A stretch of 64,000 bases of DNA from Phaeobacter piscinae (GCF_002407245.1 NZ_CP010685.1:4466-68465), one strand, 5' to 3'; shown: positions 37,570-48,600, numbered from the stretch's first letter. A program made the numbers and translations. Notes: generated by a model not told the origin, from the letters alone.

Positions 37570-39444
37570 ATGTTCAATCTGATCAGTGCGCTGTCACGCA
37601 AACAGAAATCCTATATTTTTCTCACCATTGATCTGGCCCTGATCCCGCTGGCGCTGTTCCTGACCTTTCTGGTGCTGCCCTTGCCGGGATCCGCCCTGGC
37701 CACGCTGGCAGCGATGCTGCCGGTGCTGCCTTATGTGCTGGCGCTGGCGGCGGCGGTGGCACTGTGGCTCGGATTGCCCAAGGTGCAGCTCAATGCCTAT
37801 GAACGCCATGCGGTCGGGCTGACGGCGCTGCTGGCCTCAATCACCGCCGGGGCCACGGCCGGGCTGACGCTGCTGTTTGGTCCTGATCTGCCGCCTGGCA
37901 CCCATGTGGTCTTTGCCACCACCTATTTTCTCTGCCTGCTGGCGGCGCGTGCCCTGCTCTATCAGGTGGTGGTGGCGATTTACCGCCGCGCCCAGCCGCG
38001 CTGCCGGGTGCTGATCTATGGGGCCGGCACCACCGGCGCCCAGCTGGCGCAGGCGCTGAAGGCCCATGATGGCATCGATCCTGTTGCCTTTGTGGATGAC
38101 AATACCTCCTTGCAGGGGGTGACACTGGTCGGATTGCCGGTGTTCCCGCCCGCCCGCATCGCCGAGATCGCCGAGGCCCGCCAGATCAAGCGGGTGTTGC
38201 TGGCAATGCCGTCGCAGAGCCAGCCGAAACAGGCGCAGATCATCCAGCGACTGCAGCGGATGCAGCTGGAGGTGCAGGCGCTGCCCTCCTTTGCTCAGCT
38301 TATCGGGGAAGAGGCGCTGGTCGACAAGCTGACCCCGGTGGCGCCGCAGAATTTCCTGGGCCGCGCCACCCGCGATGTGCCCCTGCAGGAGGCCAGCGGA
38401 TCTTATCAGGACCGGGTGGTGCTGGTCTCCGGCGCCGGTGGCTCCATCGGCTCCGAGCTTTGCCGTCAGGTCTTGGCCTGCCGTCCGCGCAAACTGGTGC
38501 TGTATGAGCTGTCGGAACTGGCGCTTTACACCATTCATCAGGAGCTGGAGCAGCAGGTCGAAGGCACCGGGATCACCCTGGTGCCGGTGCTCGGCTCCGT
38601 GACAGATCCGCGTCAGGTGCGCATGGTGCTGGCCCATCACGGCGTCCAGGTGGTGCTGCATGCGGCAGCGTATAAACATGTGCCCTTGGTGGAGGCCAAC
38701 CCGCTGCCCGGTCTGGCCAACAATGTCTTTGGCACGCAGACGCTGGCCCGGGCCGCCGCGCGCAGCGGGGTGGAACGCTTCATCCTGATTTCCTCCGATA
38801 AGGCGGTGCGCCCGACCAATGTGATGGGCGCCTCCAAACGCATGGCGGAACTGGTGGTGCAGGATCTGGCCACCCGCAATCCCGGCACCGTTTTCACCAT
38901 GGTGCGTTTTGGCAATGTCTTGGGCTCCTCGGGCTCCGTGGTGCCGCTGTTTCAGGAGCAGATCAGCCGCGGCGGGCCGGTCACCGTCACCGATCCGCGC
39001 GTCAAACGCTATTTCATGACCATCCGCGAGGCGGTGCAGCTGGTGCTGCAGGCCGGCGCCGAGGCGCTGGGGGGCGAGGTGTTTGTGCTCGACATGGGCG
39101 AGCCGATCTCAATTCTGCAGCTGGCCCGTCAGGTCATCGAAAGTGCCGGTTATTCCGTGCGGGACGACGATCACCCCGACGGCGATATCGCCATCGATAT
39201 CATCGGCCTGCGGCCCGGGGAAAAAATGCAGGAAGAGCTGACCCTCAGCTCGGATCTGATCACCACCCGCCACCAGAAGATTTTCTGCGCCCGCGAAGCG
39301 GTGCTGTCGGAAATTGAGGTTGCAACCCTGATCCGGGGGCTGCGTCAGGCCGTGGCCGCCGGCGACGAACGGGTTGCGCGGGTCCTGATCAAACGCTGGG
39401 TCGAGGGCTACCGCGCCCCGGAAGAGGATCGCAAGACCTCCTGA
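37570..39444 (+). CDS. Membrane nucleotide-sugar 4,6-dehydratase (CapD/WbpM-like)
   Basis: A 624-residue protein. About four membrane segments occupy the first 130 residues. A first Rossmann-like domain (VLIYGAGTTGAQLAQAL) follows, then the catalytic SDR domain with LVSGAGGSIGSELCRQ. The active site reads SSDKAVRPTNVMGASKR: the usual Tyr of Y-x3-K is Met, as expected for WbpM/FlaA1-type dehydratases. It would convert UDP-GlcNAc to the 4-keto-6-deoxy intermediate for the reductase at 35483. Confidence 0.93.
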   Translation: MFNLISALSRKQKSYIFLTIDLALIPLALFLTFLVLPLPGSALATLAAMLPVLPYVLALAAAVALWLGLPKVQLNAYERHAVGLTALLASITAGATAGLTLLFGPDLPPGTHVVFATTYFLCLLAARALLYQVVVAIYRRAQPRCRVLIYGAGTTGAQLAQALKAHDGIDPVAFVDDNTSLQGVTLVGLPVFPPARIAEIAEARQIKRVLLAMPSQSQPKQAQIIQRLQRMQLEVQALPSFAQLIGEEALVDKLTPVAPQNFLGRATRDVPLQEASGSYQDRVVLVSGAGGSIGSELCRQVLACRPRKLVLYELSELALYTIHQELEQQVEGTGITLVPVLGSVTDPRQVRMVLAHHGVQVVLHAAAYKHVPLVEANPLPGLANNVFGTQTLARAAARSGVERFILISSDKAVRPTNVMGASKRMAELVVQDLATRNPGTVFTMVRFGNVLGSSGSVVPLFQEQISRGGPVTVTDPRVKRYFMTIREAVQLVLQAGAEALGGEVFVLDMGEPISILQLARQVIESAGYSVRDDDHPDGDIAIDIIGLRPGEKMQEELTLSSDLITTRHQKIFCAREAVLSEIEVATLIRGLRQAVAAGDERVARVLIKRWVEGYRAPEEDRKTS

Positions 39445-39703
39445 ACGCGCCTTTGATCCGCCTTGCTGGCAGGAGCAGGAGGAGCAGGGGACCTGCGACG
39501 GGGTCTTGCAGTCGGCACTATAGTTTACGGGTCACAGCCCAGCCGGCAGCGCGGGCCGGCATGGGCCGGATCGTTGATCCGCCTGCGGGTTTTGTGGTCT
39601 AACCGGGCCAACACCAGCCGCGGGGGCAGGGCGGCCGATCCGCCCTTCATTGCTCCGGCATTTCGACCAGACCACAAGCCAGACAACAAGGCAGTCCGAA
39701 CCC

Positions 39704-41962
39704 GTGATCCCCAGTCTTCGATCTCTTCATGTGGCGCGGCTTTTGCCAATGGCCCATATGCCGGCTGCCCATATGCCGGCCGCCCGTATCCTGGCAACCT
39801 CTGTGGTCATGGCCTCGGTGGCACTCTCTGCACAGGCGCAAGACGCGCTCACCACGCCCAAACCGGAGGCACCACGCTTCAAACCGCTGCCCGCCCCCAG
39901 CCTCAATTTCTACGGCTCCCCCGGTCTGGTGGATATGCCAAGCGCGGAGATGCTGCCGGACGGGCAGTTTGCCACCACCTATTCCTGGTTTGGCGGTCAG
40001 GCGCGTTACAATCTGACCTTTCAGGCCACCCCCTGGCTCAGCGCGTCCTTCCGCTACAATGGCATCCAGACCAATGGCGCCCAGATTGGTGGGTTCAGCA
40101 CCTATTACGACCGCGGCTTTGACGTGCGGCTGCGGCTCCTGCGCGAGGGGCGCTATCGCCCGGCCGTAACCCTGGGTCTGCAGGATTTTGCCGGCACCGG
40201 GATTTATGCCGGGGAATATATCGTTGCCACCAAGAATTTTGACACCCCGGCGCTCAGCCATCGCGGCGGCGCAGGACGGCTGAAGCTGACCGCAGGTCTG
40301 GGCTGGGGACGCCTGGGCTCCAACGGCTCCATCGGCAGTATCTCCGGCACCCGTCCGGGGTTTGTTGCTGGCAACACCGGGGGCAAGCTGTCCTATGATC
40401 AGTGGTTCCGCGGCGAGATGGCACCGTTTGCGGGGATCGAATGGCAGCCCAATGACCGCTGGGGGTTCAAGGCGGAATATTCCTCGGATGCTTATGTGCT
40501 GGAAACCGGCGCCCCAAATGTGTTTGCGCGCAAATCCTCCGTCAACTTTGGCGCCGAATATCAGGCCAGACCAGGCCTGCGGCTGGGGGCCTATTATCTT
40601 TATGGCTCGGAACTGGGCGTCACCGCGCAGATCCAGCTCAATCCCAAACACCCCACCCAGCCCATGCGGGTTCACGCACCGGTGCCGGTGGTGCCGCGCA
40701 GCAGCTGGGCCACCGACGAGGCCCATTGGAGTCGCGACTGGGCCACAAGCACCCGCGCCAAGACTACCCTGCGCGATGCGCTGGCCGAGGCCTTGCAGCA
40801 GGACGGGCTGATCCTGGAGGCGCTGAGCCTGCCTGCAGATGGCACCGAGGCTGAACTGCGCTATCGCAATCCGCGCTACCGCGCCCAGACCCTGGCCATT
40901 GGCCGCAGTGCACGCGCCATGGCGCGGCTGCTGCCGCCCTCCGTGGAAACGCTGAAAATCGTGCCGATGCGCGGCGGGCTGGCGCTGTCGCAGGTGGTGA
41001 TCCGGCGCAGCGATCTGGAGGCGCTGGAACATAACCCCGACGCCACCGAGGCGCTCTGGGCGGTGACCGGTCTGCAGGCCGCCGAACCGCTGGCTGAAGA
41101 GGCGCTGGTCTCAGGCGATCTCTACCCGGCGTTTTCCACCTCCCTCAGCCCCTATACCGCGCCCTCCTATTTCGATCCCGAGCTGCCGTTCCGGCTGGAT
41201 GTTGGCGTGGATCTGAAGGCCTCCTACGCACCGGCCCCCGGCTGGCGCATCGCGGGCGCCATCCGTCAGCGGATCTGGGGCAATGTGAAGGACGGGCGCG
41301 CCTCCAATTCGGTGCTGCCGCATGTGCGCACCGATGCGACGGAATATGCCCAGTTTGGCACCACCCTGGAAAATCTCTATGTCACGCGGCAATGGCAGAT
41401 GGGGCGCGATCTTTATGCCCGCAGCACCGTCGGCCTGTTTGAAAGCATGTTTGGCGGGGTCTCGGGCGAGGTGCTGTGGAAACCGGTCTCCAGCCGTCTG
41501 GCGCTGGGGGTCGAGGGCAATTACGTGGTGCAGCGCGATTATGATCAGCGGCTGTCGTTTCGCGATTACAAGACCTTCACCGGTCATGCCTCGGCTTATT
41601 ACCAGATGGACAAGGGCTATCATCTGCAGGTGGATGCCGGGCGCTATCTGGCCGGTGATTATGGCGCCACCTTTGCGCTGGACCGTGAATTTGCCAATGG
41701 CTGGCGGGTCGGCGGGTTCTTTACCCTCACCGATGTCTCCTCGGAGGATTTCGGCGAAGGCTCTTTTGACAAGGGCTTCCGCTTCAGCATTCCGCTGGAC
41801 TGGCTGCTGGGCAAACCCAGCCGCAATACATTCGGCATGACCGTGCGCCCGACCCAGCGCGACGGCGGCCAGCGGGTGCATGTGCCCGACCGGCTTTATG
41901 GACAAATCCGCGAAGCCCATCGCATACAGCTGACCCGACAGCGGGCAAGGATCTGGGAATGA
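39704..41962 (+). CDS. yjbH: YjbH-domain exopolysaccharide protein
   Basis: A protein of about 750 residues of the YjbH (DUF940) family, predicted outer-membrane beta-barrel proteins linked to exopolysaccharide production in enterics and other proteobacteria. It has a signal peptide ending near VALSAQAQDA, then PAPSLNFYGSPGLVDMPSAEMLPDGQF, the conserved YjbH N-terminus. The C-terminal half has the amphipathic strand pattern of a barrel. The start is uncertain: GTG 39704 (AAGG upstream) is chosen; ATG 39749 and an earlier TTG at 39650 are possible. yjbF follows with a four-base overlap. Confidence 0.87.
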   Translation: MIPSLRSLHVARLLPMAHMPAAHMPAARILATSVVMASVALSAQAQDALTTPKPEAPRFKPLPAPSLNFYGSPGLVDMPSAEMLPDGQFATTYSWFGGQARYNLTFQATPWLSASFRYNGIQTNGAQIGGFSTYYDRGFDVRLRLLREGRYRPAVTLGLQDFAGTGIYAGEYIVATKNFDTPALSHRGGAGRLKLTAGLGWGRLGSNGSIGSISGTRPGFVAGNTGGKLSYDQWFRGEMAPFAGIEWQPNDRWGFKAEYSSDAYVLETGAPNVFARKSSVNFGAEYQARPGLRLGAYYLYGSELGVTAQIQLNPKHPTQPMRVHAPVPVVPRSSWATDEAHWSRDWATSTRAKTTLRDALAEALQQDGLILEALSLPADGTEAELRYRNPRYRAQTLAIGRSARAMARLLPPSVETLKIVPMRGGLALSQVVIRRSDLEALEHNPDATEALWAVTGLQAAEPLAEEALVSGDLYPAFSTSLSPYTAPSYFDPELPFRLDVGVDLKASYAPAPGWRIAGAIRQRIWGNVKDGRASNSVLPHVRTDATEYAQFGTTLENLYVTRQWQMGRDLYARSTVGLFESMFGGVSGEVLWKPVSSRLALGVEGNYVVQRDYDQRLSFRDYKTFTGHASAYYQMDKGYHLQVDAGRYLAGDYGATFALDREFANGWRVGGFFTLTDVSSEDFGEGSFDKGFRFSIPLDWLLGKPSRNTFGMTVRPTQRDGGQRVHVPDRLYGQIREAHRIQLTRQRARIWE

Positions 41963-42684
41963 TGACGCCTGTAATCACACGCCTTGCCGGGCTGCTGCCG
42001 ATTCTGGGTCTGCTGGCGCTGACCGCCTGTAGCCGCGGGCCGGATCAAGCGCCCCTGCAGGTGGAACTGCTGCGCAGCCTTTCTGATAAAGTCAGCGCCC
42101 GGCTGTCTGGGGGCAAGGGAAAACAGGCGGCCCGCCCGCCGCTGACCCGCGCCGGTCTGGATGAAATCAAGGACCCCTATATCGAGGTCACCATCGAGAA
42201 AAACGATGTCTTTGCCTATCTGTCGCGCCAGCAGCTGCGCCGCGATGACAGCCCCGGCACCGTGGCGGTCTGGCGCACCGAGGACAATATCAGCTTGACC
42301 CTGCGCAACGGGGTTCTGGTGGCGACGCGCAATCTTGGCAATGACATCCTGTCCAGCTCAGCGCTGGTCGAAGGAGACACGGGTGGCCCTCTGCGCAGTG
42401 GCGCGCGGCGCTATCATATCCGCGGGCTCGACAATGGCGCCTGGCAGCTGGATCTGCTCTGCAGCCGCCGAGATCTGGGTGTTGATCCCATCGTGATCGT
42501 TGAATTGCGCTACCCCACCCGCCACATCGAGGAACGCTGCCATCCCAGCCAGCCGGGACGCAGCGGCGAAATCGTCAATGACTACTGGGTAGATTCGCGC
42601 AGTGGCCGGGTCTGGCAATCGCGCCAATGGGCTGGGCCAAATGTGGGCTATCTGCGCATCCGCCAGCTGACCACCGGTGGCTGA
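41959..42684 (+). CDS. yjbF: YjbF/GfcB-family lipoprotein
   Basis: A 241-residue predicted outer-membrane lipoprotein. The N-terminus GLLPILGLLALTACSRGP has a good lipobox (LTAC). The following region (YIEVTIEKNDVFAYLSRQQLRRD, TEDNISLTLRNGVLVATRNLG) matches the YjbF/GfcB family, which acts with YjbH in polysaccharide export. It overlaps yjbH by four bases. yjbG, which sits between these genes in enterics, is absent. Confidence 0.88.
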   Translation: MMTPVITRLAGLLPILGLLALTACSRGPDQAPLQVELLRSLSDKVSARLSGGKGKQAARPPLTRAGLDEIKDPYIEVTIEKNDVFAYLSRQQLRRDDSPGTVAVWRTEDNISLTLRNGVLVATRNLGNDILSSSALVEGDTGGPLRSGARRYHIRGLDNGAWQLDLLCSRRDLGVDPIVIVELRYPTRHIEERCHPSQPGRSGEIVNDYWVDSRSGRVWQSRQWAGPNVGYLRIRQLTTGG

Positions 42685-42866
42685 CCCCAGGTCTGACGCG
42701 TTAAAAAACAGGCGGTTTGGGGCCATATCCGCCCAAATGAGCGATATCTCGGCAACGGCAGAAAAAAAATTTCCAGCCGCCGGGATATTGCTGCTAAAAG
42801 CTGCGTTGAATTCACGAGGTAACTCACCTACTCTCGGCTCAACGGTCTCCAAAGGAGTTTTGGATT

Positions 42867-43073
42867 ATGAACAAGTTCTTCGCAGCATTCGCTCTGGCCA
42901 CCCTGGCCGCAACCACCACCGCTTCCGCTCAGGACCAAGGCACCCCGACCCTGCTCGGCGGCACCGGCCTTGAGCAAGGCACCCTGATCGCGGGCGGCGT
43001 TGCCGGTGCGGTCATTCTGGGTGTGATCCTGAACGACGACGACGAAACCAGCACCACCACCACAACCAACTGA
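42867..43073 (+). CDS. Small secreted YjbE-like protein
   Basis: A 68-residue protein with a signal peptide ending near ATTTASAQDQ, a Gly-rich hydrophobic segment (GGTGLEQGTLIAGGVAGAVILGVIL), and an Asp/Thr-rich tail. A short secreted protein with a poly-Thr end matches YjbE of the yjbEFGH operon in character, and the genomic position beside yjbF/yjbH supports this. AAAGGAG lies ten bases before the ATG. High expression is likely, as it has its own strong ribosome binding site and is followed by a strong terminator. Confidence 0.7.
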   Translation: MNKFFAAFALATLAATTTASAQDQGTPTLLGGTGLEQGTLIAGGVAGAVILGVILNDDDETSTTTTTN

Positions 43074-43151
43074 TCATTTGTGATCAGACCGGTGGGGCGG
43101 GATCGCAGATCCTGCGCTGACAGCGTCTTATGAATGACCATCCTTGGATGG

Positions 43152-43178
43152 AAAAAGCGGGCCACTGGCCCGCTTTTT
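43152..43178. terminator. Bidirectional rho-independent terminator
   Basis: A perfect 12-bp stem AAAAAGCGGGCC / GGCCCGCTTTTT with an ACT loop gives a T run on both strands. It lies between the plus-strand YjbE-like gene (stop 43073) and the end of the minus-strand ABC transporter operon (43213), and serves both. Confidence 0.92.
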
Positions 43179-43212
43179 GCATTTGGATATTCGGGGTACA
43201 GAAGAGGGCCGG

Positions 43213-43968
43213 TCACCCCACCCGGCGCAGGAAGGCCCGCGTGCGGGGATCCTGCGGCGCATCAAAGATCTGCGCCGGCGGGCCCTGTTCCACAATCCGC
43301 CCGCCTTCCATGAACACCACCCGATCGGCAATTTCGCGGGCAAACTGCATCTCATGGGTGACGATCAGCATGGTCTGGCGCTCTTCGGCGACCTTGTGCA
43401 TCAGCGCCAGCACCTCGCCCACCCATTCGGGGTCCAGCGCCGAGGTTGGCTCGTCAAAGAGCATCAGCTCGGCCCCCAGCGCCATCGCCCGGCCAATGCC
43501 GACGCGCTGCTGTTGCCCGCCGGACAGGCTGGCGGGATAGGCATCGGCCTTATCCGCCAGACCGGTCTCTGCCAGGATGTCCAGCGCGCGGGCACGGGCG
43601 GCGTCGCGGGGCTGTTTCTGCACGGTGACCAGCGCCTCCATGATGTTTTCCGCTGCCGTCTTATTGGCAAACAGCGCATAGTTCTGAAACACAAAGGCGG
43701 TGCGCCGGCGCAGGGCCAGGATCTCCGCCTTGCTGGCGCGGGCAGCCTCCACCTCCAGATCGCCGATGCGGATTTGCCCACCGTCCGGTGCATCCAGGAA
43801 ATTCAGACAGCGCAGCAGCGTCGATTTACCCGTGCCCGAAGGGCCGATAATGACAATGCGCTCGCCGGGCTTAATGGTCAGGTCGATGCCATCCAGCACC
43901 ACGCTGTCGCCAAAGGTCTTGCGCAGGCCGGTGATGGAAATGGCAGTGTCAGCTTGTGCGTCGTTCAT
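43213..43968 (-). CDS. Polar amino-acid ABC importer, ATP-binding protein
   Basis: A 251-residue ATPase of the GlnQ/HisP group. Walker A is [13 protein letters not shown], signature [15 protein letters not shown] and Walker [15 protein letters not shown]. It is the last gene of a three-gene importer operon and overlaps the permease gene by four bases. It powers uptake of a small polar amino acid or derivative. Confidence 0.95.
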   Translation of the reverse strand: MNDAQADTAISITGLRKTFGDSVVLDGIDLTIKPGERIVIIGPSGTGKSTLLRCLNFLDAPDGGQIRIGDLEVEAARASKAEILALRRRTAFVFQNYALFANKTAAENIMEALVTVQKQPRDAARARALDILAETGLADKADAYPASLSGGQQQRVGIGRAMALGAELMLFDEPTSALDPEWVGEVLALMHKVAEERQTMLIVTHEMQFAREIADRVVFMEGGRIVEQGPPAQIFDAPQDPRTRAFLRRVG

Positions 43969-44639
43969 CGTGCATAGGCCTTGTTCAGATGTGTCTCCAA
44001 CAGCCGCTGCACCAGCGACAGCGCCTCCACCAGAATCCAGTAGATCACCGCCACCACCAGGAAGGCCTCAAAATAAAGGAAACTGCCGGCCGCCTCTTTC
44101 TGGGTGGCACCCATCATTTCCGTGACCCCAAGGGTAAACGCCAGCGAGGTGCCCTTGATCATGTCGATGAAATAATTGACCAGCGTCGGCGCCGCGATCC
44201 GGGCCGCCTGCGGCAGCACGATACGGCGCATCATCTGGCCACGGGTCATGCCGATCGACTGCGCCGCCTCCCATTGGCTGCGATCCACCCCGAGGATGGC
44301 GGCGCGGATGCTTTCGGCCATATAGGCGGCAAAATGCAGGGTCAGCCCCATGATCGCCGCACTGACCCCATTGATCTGGGTCAGCACCGACAGCACCTGC
44401 GGCAGCCCGTAGTAGAACAGGAACAGCTGCACCAGCAGCGGCGTGCCGCGAAAGAAGCTGATGAACAGCACCACCAGCTGATCCAGCACCGGGATCCGCA
44501 GCACCCGCTCCACCGCCAGAAGCGACGCCAGCACCAAGGCCAGCGCCATCGCCACCACCGCCATGAACAGTGTCAGCGGCACATAGCTGAGCAGCACCGG
44601 CACCAGGCCCAGCATATAGGCGATGTCCAACCCCTGCAT
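43965..44639 (-). CDS. Polar amino-acid ABC importer, permease
   Basis: A 224-residue HisM/GlnP-type permease with about five membrane segments. The conserved loop [22 protein letters not shown] is the EAA motif that contacts the ATPase, and [12 protein letters not shown] is typical of the family. It follows the binding protein gene by eight bases. Confidence 0.95.
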   Translation of the reverse strand: MQGLDIAYMLGLVPVLLSYVPLTLFMAVVAMALALVLASLLAVERVLRIPVLDQLVVLFISFFRGTPLLVQLFLFYYGLPQVLSVLTQINGVSAAIMGLTLHFAAYMAESIRAAILGVDRSQWEAAQSIGMTRGQMMRRIVLPQAARIAAPTLVNYFIDMIKGTSLAFTLGVTEMMGATQKEAAGSFLYFEAFLVVAVIYWILVEALSLVQRLLETHLNKAYAR

Positions 44640-44647
44640 TTACCGGC

Positions 44648-45424
44648 TCACTTCTCAGCCGGGGCGGAAACCGCCGTAATATCGGTGCCGAACCATTTTT
44701 GCGAGATGTCCGCCAGCTTGCCGGTCTCGCGCAGCGTGCTCAGCGCCGCATCCACCCGGTCGCGCAGCGCCAGGCTGTCTGCGTCCTGACGGAACGGCAG
44801 CGCATTGCGGATCTCGGAGAACGGCGCCCCCGCCAGCGCCAGCGGCAGCGGGCTTTCCTGGATCAGCTGGGCCGAGGACACCCGGTCCATCACAAAGGCA
44901 TCGACCCGCCCCAGAGCCGTATCCTGAGCGATATTGGCCTCATAGGTTTTGATCTCGATCTTGTCGGCCTGCGGCAGCTCCCGCAGCAGTTGTTCGAAAT
45001 TGGAGCCCAGATTCACCGCCACGGTCTTGCCCGCCAGATCATCCGGGCCTGCGATGCTGTCCTCATTGCCGCGTTTCACCACCACCTGCGCGCCGTCGAT
45101 GACATAGGCCTGGGTAAAGGCAAATTTGGCGCTGCGCTCCGGCGTGATGGTGATCTGGTTGGCGATGGTGTCGATGCGGTCGGATTCCAGCGCGCCAATC
45201 AGGCCGGAAAACGACATGGTGACAAATTCCACCTCCAGACCGGTTTCCTCGGCCACGGCGTTCATCACATCCACCTCAAACCCCTGCAGCACGTCCTGAC
45301 GCACAAAGGTGAAGGGAAAATAGCCACCCGACATGCCCACACGCAGCGTGTCAGAGGCAAAAGCGGACGATGCGGCAGTCAGGCTCGCAGCGGCGGCCGC
45401 GGCCCAGGCAAATGTTTTCATCAT
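44648..45424 (-). CDS. Polar amino-acid ABC importer, periplasmic binding protein
   Basis: A 258-residue extracellular solute-binding protein, family 3. A signal peptide ends near AASSAFASDTLR, then VGMSGGYFPFTF and GFEVDVMNAVAEETGLEVEFV give the ligand-binding fold. The sequence resembles cystine/polar amino-acid binders such as FliY, but the ligand is not certain. ATG 45424 has AAGGAA upstream. It lies 245 bp downstream of an NRPS gene on the same strand. Confidence 0.93.
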   Translation of the reverse strand: MMKTFAWAAAAAASLTAASSAFASDTLRVGMSGGYFPFTFVRQDVLQGFEVDVMNAVAEETGLEVEFVTMSFSGLIGALESDRIDTIANQITITPERSAKFAFTQAYVIDGAQVVVKRGNEDSIAGPDDLAGKTVAVNLGSNFEQLLRELPQADKIEIKTYEANIAQDTALGRVDAFVMDRVSSAQLIQESPLPLALAGAPFSEIRNALPFRQDADSLALRDRVDAALSTLRETGKLADISQKWFGTDITAVSAPAEK

Positions 45425-45669
45425 GTCAGAGATTCCTTTTCTTTTCCGCCCCGACCTAATCCCCCTGACGTCGGGGACCAAGATGTCGCGGCACTGACCA
45501 TGGCAAATAAGCCCGCCTGTTCGCAGGCAGGCCACGGGCGGGGGATCGGTTCACATGACAGACGCCGCAAAGCGGGAGTTTGTTCCCCCAGCGGGCGTGT
45601 TTTTGCGGATTTGTTCTGATCAGGGCAGAGAAAAATCCAGGATCCACGGCGGATCCGCTGCCGCCTTGG
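45425..45669. other. Gap between NRPS and amino-acid importer genes
   Basis: A 245-bp region without a gene. Hairpins GCCTG-TTCG-CAGGC (about 45514-45527) and GGATCC-ACGGC-GGATCC (about 45640-45656) are present, without a clear T run on the minus strand. It is open whether the NRPS and importer share a transcript. Confidence 0.4.
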
Positions 45670-48600
45670 TCAGGCCTGTCCTTTGATCCCTGATTCATGC
45701 GGATCCGGGCGCTGCATGATGCGGGCCATATGCCGGGCCATATCCTGCACATTCGGCTCCTGCAGGATCGACAGATGGGAGCCCGGCACCTCGATCAGCT
45801 CAAACCCTGCCGCCGCCACCGGCGCCCAGCCCAGCCCCTGACGCAGCCCCTCGGGACTGTCAAAGAGATCATCGCCGGCCCGGAACACGGTCAGCGGTGT
45901 GGCCAGCGGTTCCGGCGTGTAACGCTCCACCGATTGCTGGTTGGCCGCGATCAGCGCCTCGATCGACAGCGCGCCACCGCCGCCGGTCCATTCCAGCCGC
46001 CGCCGTTCAAAGGAGTTGCGCAAGGTCTCAATCCGGTGGCGGGCCACATGGCCCAGATAGGCCGGTCCCATGCGCCGGAGCAGCCCCAGATGGGCGCCCA
46101 GTCTGGCCCGCCCCTGCACCCGGCTGCGCCCGGCCGGGCCTTCGGCATCAAACAGCGCCACCAATCCCAAGTCGCGCCCCGCCGCCAGCAGCTGACGGGC
46201 CAGTTCAAAGGCAAAATAACTGCCCAGGGACACTGCCGCCAGATGCACAACTCCGCTGGGGTAATGGGTCTGGATTTCCTCCAGATACAGTTTTGCGGTG
46301 GCGCGCACCCCGGTGGGGGTGCGGCTGTCCAACAGGCCGATGCTCAGCCCATAGACCGGCTGGTCCGGGCCAAGCGCAGCAGCCAGCGGGCGATAGAATT
46401 CCTCGTTGCGACCCAGCACATGAACGCCAAACAACGGCGCGCGCGCGCCACCGTCCTGAATGATCACCAGGTGATCGGGCAGGGTGTGGCCCTCCGGTGT
46501 TTCCGGGCTGTCACCGTCCCCATCTCCCGGGCTCAGCGCGTCCGCCAGCGCCCGCGGGCTGGGGGTCAGATGCAGCGCCGCCAGGCTCAGCCGCTGGCCC
46601 AGTTCCGCCTCGATCCGGCCAATCAGCCGCATCGCCAGCAGCGAGTGGCCGCCGCGATCATAGAAACTGTCATCCACGCCCAGATCCGGCTGGCCCAGCA
46701 GATCCGCCATCATCGCCATCAGCTGCTGCGCCAGTGGCGAGGGCGGGGCGCTGGTGTCAAGCGCCGCGCCGCCGTTGCGGCGCAGGCGCAGGCCGCTTGA
46801 GGCCTGTGTCGGCGCGGGCAGGGCAGCCATGTCGATCTTGCCGCCGGCGGTGCGGGGAAATGCCGCCACCGGCACCAGCGCCGGGCGCATATGGGCGGGC
46901 AGATCGCGCTGCACCACCTGTTGCAGCGCCGCCAGATCCGGGCGGGTATCGCCAGCCCTTTCTTCGGTGCCAGCTTCTCCGGCCTCCCGAAGGCCCCGCA
47001 CCCAACAGCAGAGCTGCGCCGCCGGGCTGTCCTTGCCATGCACCGCCACCAGCGCCTGCAGCTGCGGATAGGCGCGCTCCAGCACCTGCTCCACATGGCG
47101 CAGATCAATGCGAAAGCCGCGCAGTTTCACCTGCCGGTCCTGCCGCCCGAGAAAGGCCAGCGTGCCATCCCCGCGCCAGGCCGCGCGATCACCGGTGCGA
47201 TAGATCCGGGCGGCGGGGCAGCTTGTGTGGTGCCCGCCGCCCGTATTCTGCGGCGCAAAGGGATCGGGTCGAAACGCCTTTGCGGTGTCCTCCGGGCGGC
47301 CGATATAGCCATCGCTCACCGCCGGGCCCCCAATCCACAGATCCCCCGCGACCCCCGCCGGGGCGAGACTGCCATCCGCCGCCAGCACATAGGCGCGGGC
47401 ATGGGCGGTGGGGCGGCCGATGGGGACATCTTCATGCGCCTTCACAGGGTAGCCCTGATCCAGACCCGGATCATGCAGCGTACAGGTGATGGTGGTTTCT
47501 GTCGGCCCATAGCCATTGAGCCAGCGCACCCCCGGCACCAGCTGCTGCCAGCGCGCCAGGGACTGCGGGTTGACCTGCTCGCCGCCGACGATCACCAGCC
47601 GCACCGAAGGTGGCAGGCTGCGGCCACTGTCGGCCATCACATCACAGAGCACATGCCAGAAGGCGGTCGGCAGATTGAGCACCGTCAGCTCCAGCGCCGC
47701 CACCCGGTCCAGAAACAGCCCCGGTGCCCCGATCATATCCGGCGCGCGCAGCACCACGCAGGCGCCAGCCAACAGGCTCGGCAGCACCTCCTCAATGGCC
47801 ACATCAAAGGACAGGCTGGCAAATTGCAGCATCCGGTCACTGCTCTGCAACTCAAAGGCGGCGGTGATGGCGCTGGCATGGGCCAGCAACGCCCGCATCG
47901 GCACCCGCACCCCCTTGGGTTTTCCCGTGGAGCCGGAGGTGTAGATCACATAGGCCAGCCGCCCCGGGTCCGGGGCAGGCCGCAGCGGCCTGTCCGGCTG
48001 TTCCGATAGCTCAGACCCCGCATCAGGCGCCACCCAGACCACCCCTTCCGGGGTCAGGGCAGCGTCGTGCCCATGTGCAGATTTCCCTTTATCAGAGCCT
48101 ATATCAGGCCCTGATACCGTGCCGTAATCCGGCCCGCCAATGCCCAGCCTGGTGCCGCTGTCCTGCAACATATGGGCAATCACCGCAGCCGGGTAGGTCG
48201 GGTCCACCGGCAGGAAGCCGGCGCCGACCTTCAGCACCGCCAGCATGGCAATGATGAACTCCGGGCTGCGCGGCAGGCAGATGGCGATGATATCCCCGGC
48301 CGTGGCCCCCCGCGCCTGCAGGACCACCGCCAGACGATCCGCGCGGGCCTGTAGATCGGCATGGCTCAGAACCGCGCCGTCGGGGGCCATCTGCAGCGCC
48401 GGGGCCTCCGGCATCCGCGCCGCCGTGGCCTCCAGCCGGGTTGCCATGCAGGGCGGGGCGGCCGCCATCTCCCGCGCCAGAACCTGCGCCAGCGCCGGAT
48501 CCGGACGGCCCTGTTGCAACAGCTGGGTCGCCTCGGCCTCCGGCAACATCTCCAGATCGCGCAGCGCCATATCCGCAGGGGCCGTGGCCAGGCTCTGCAG

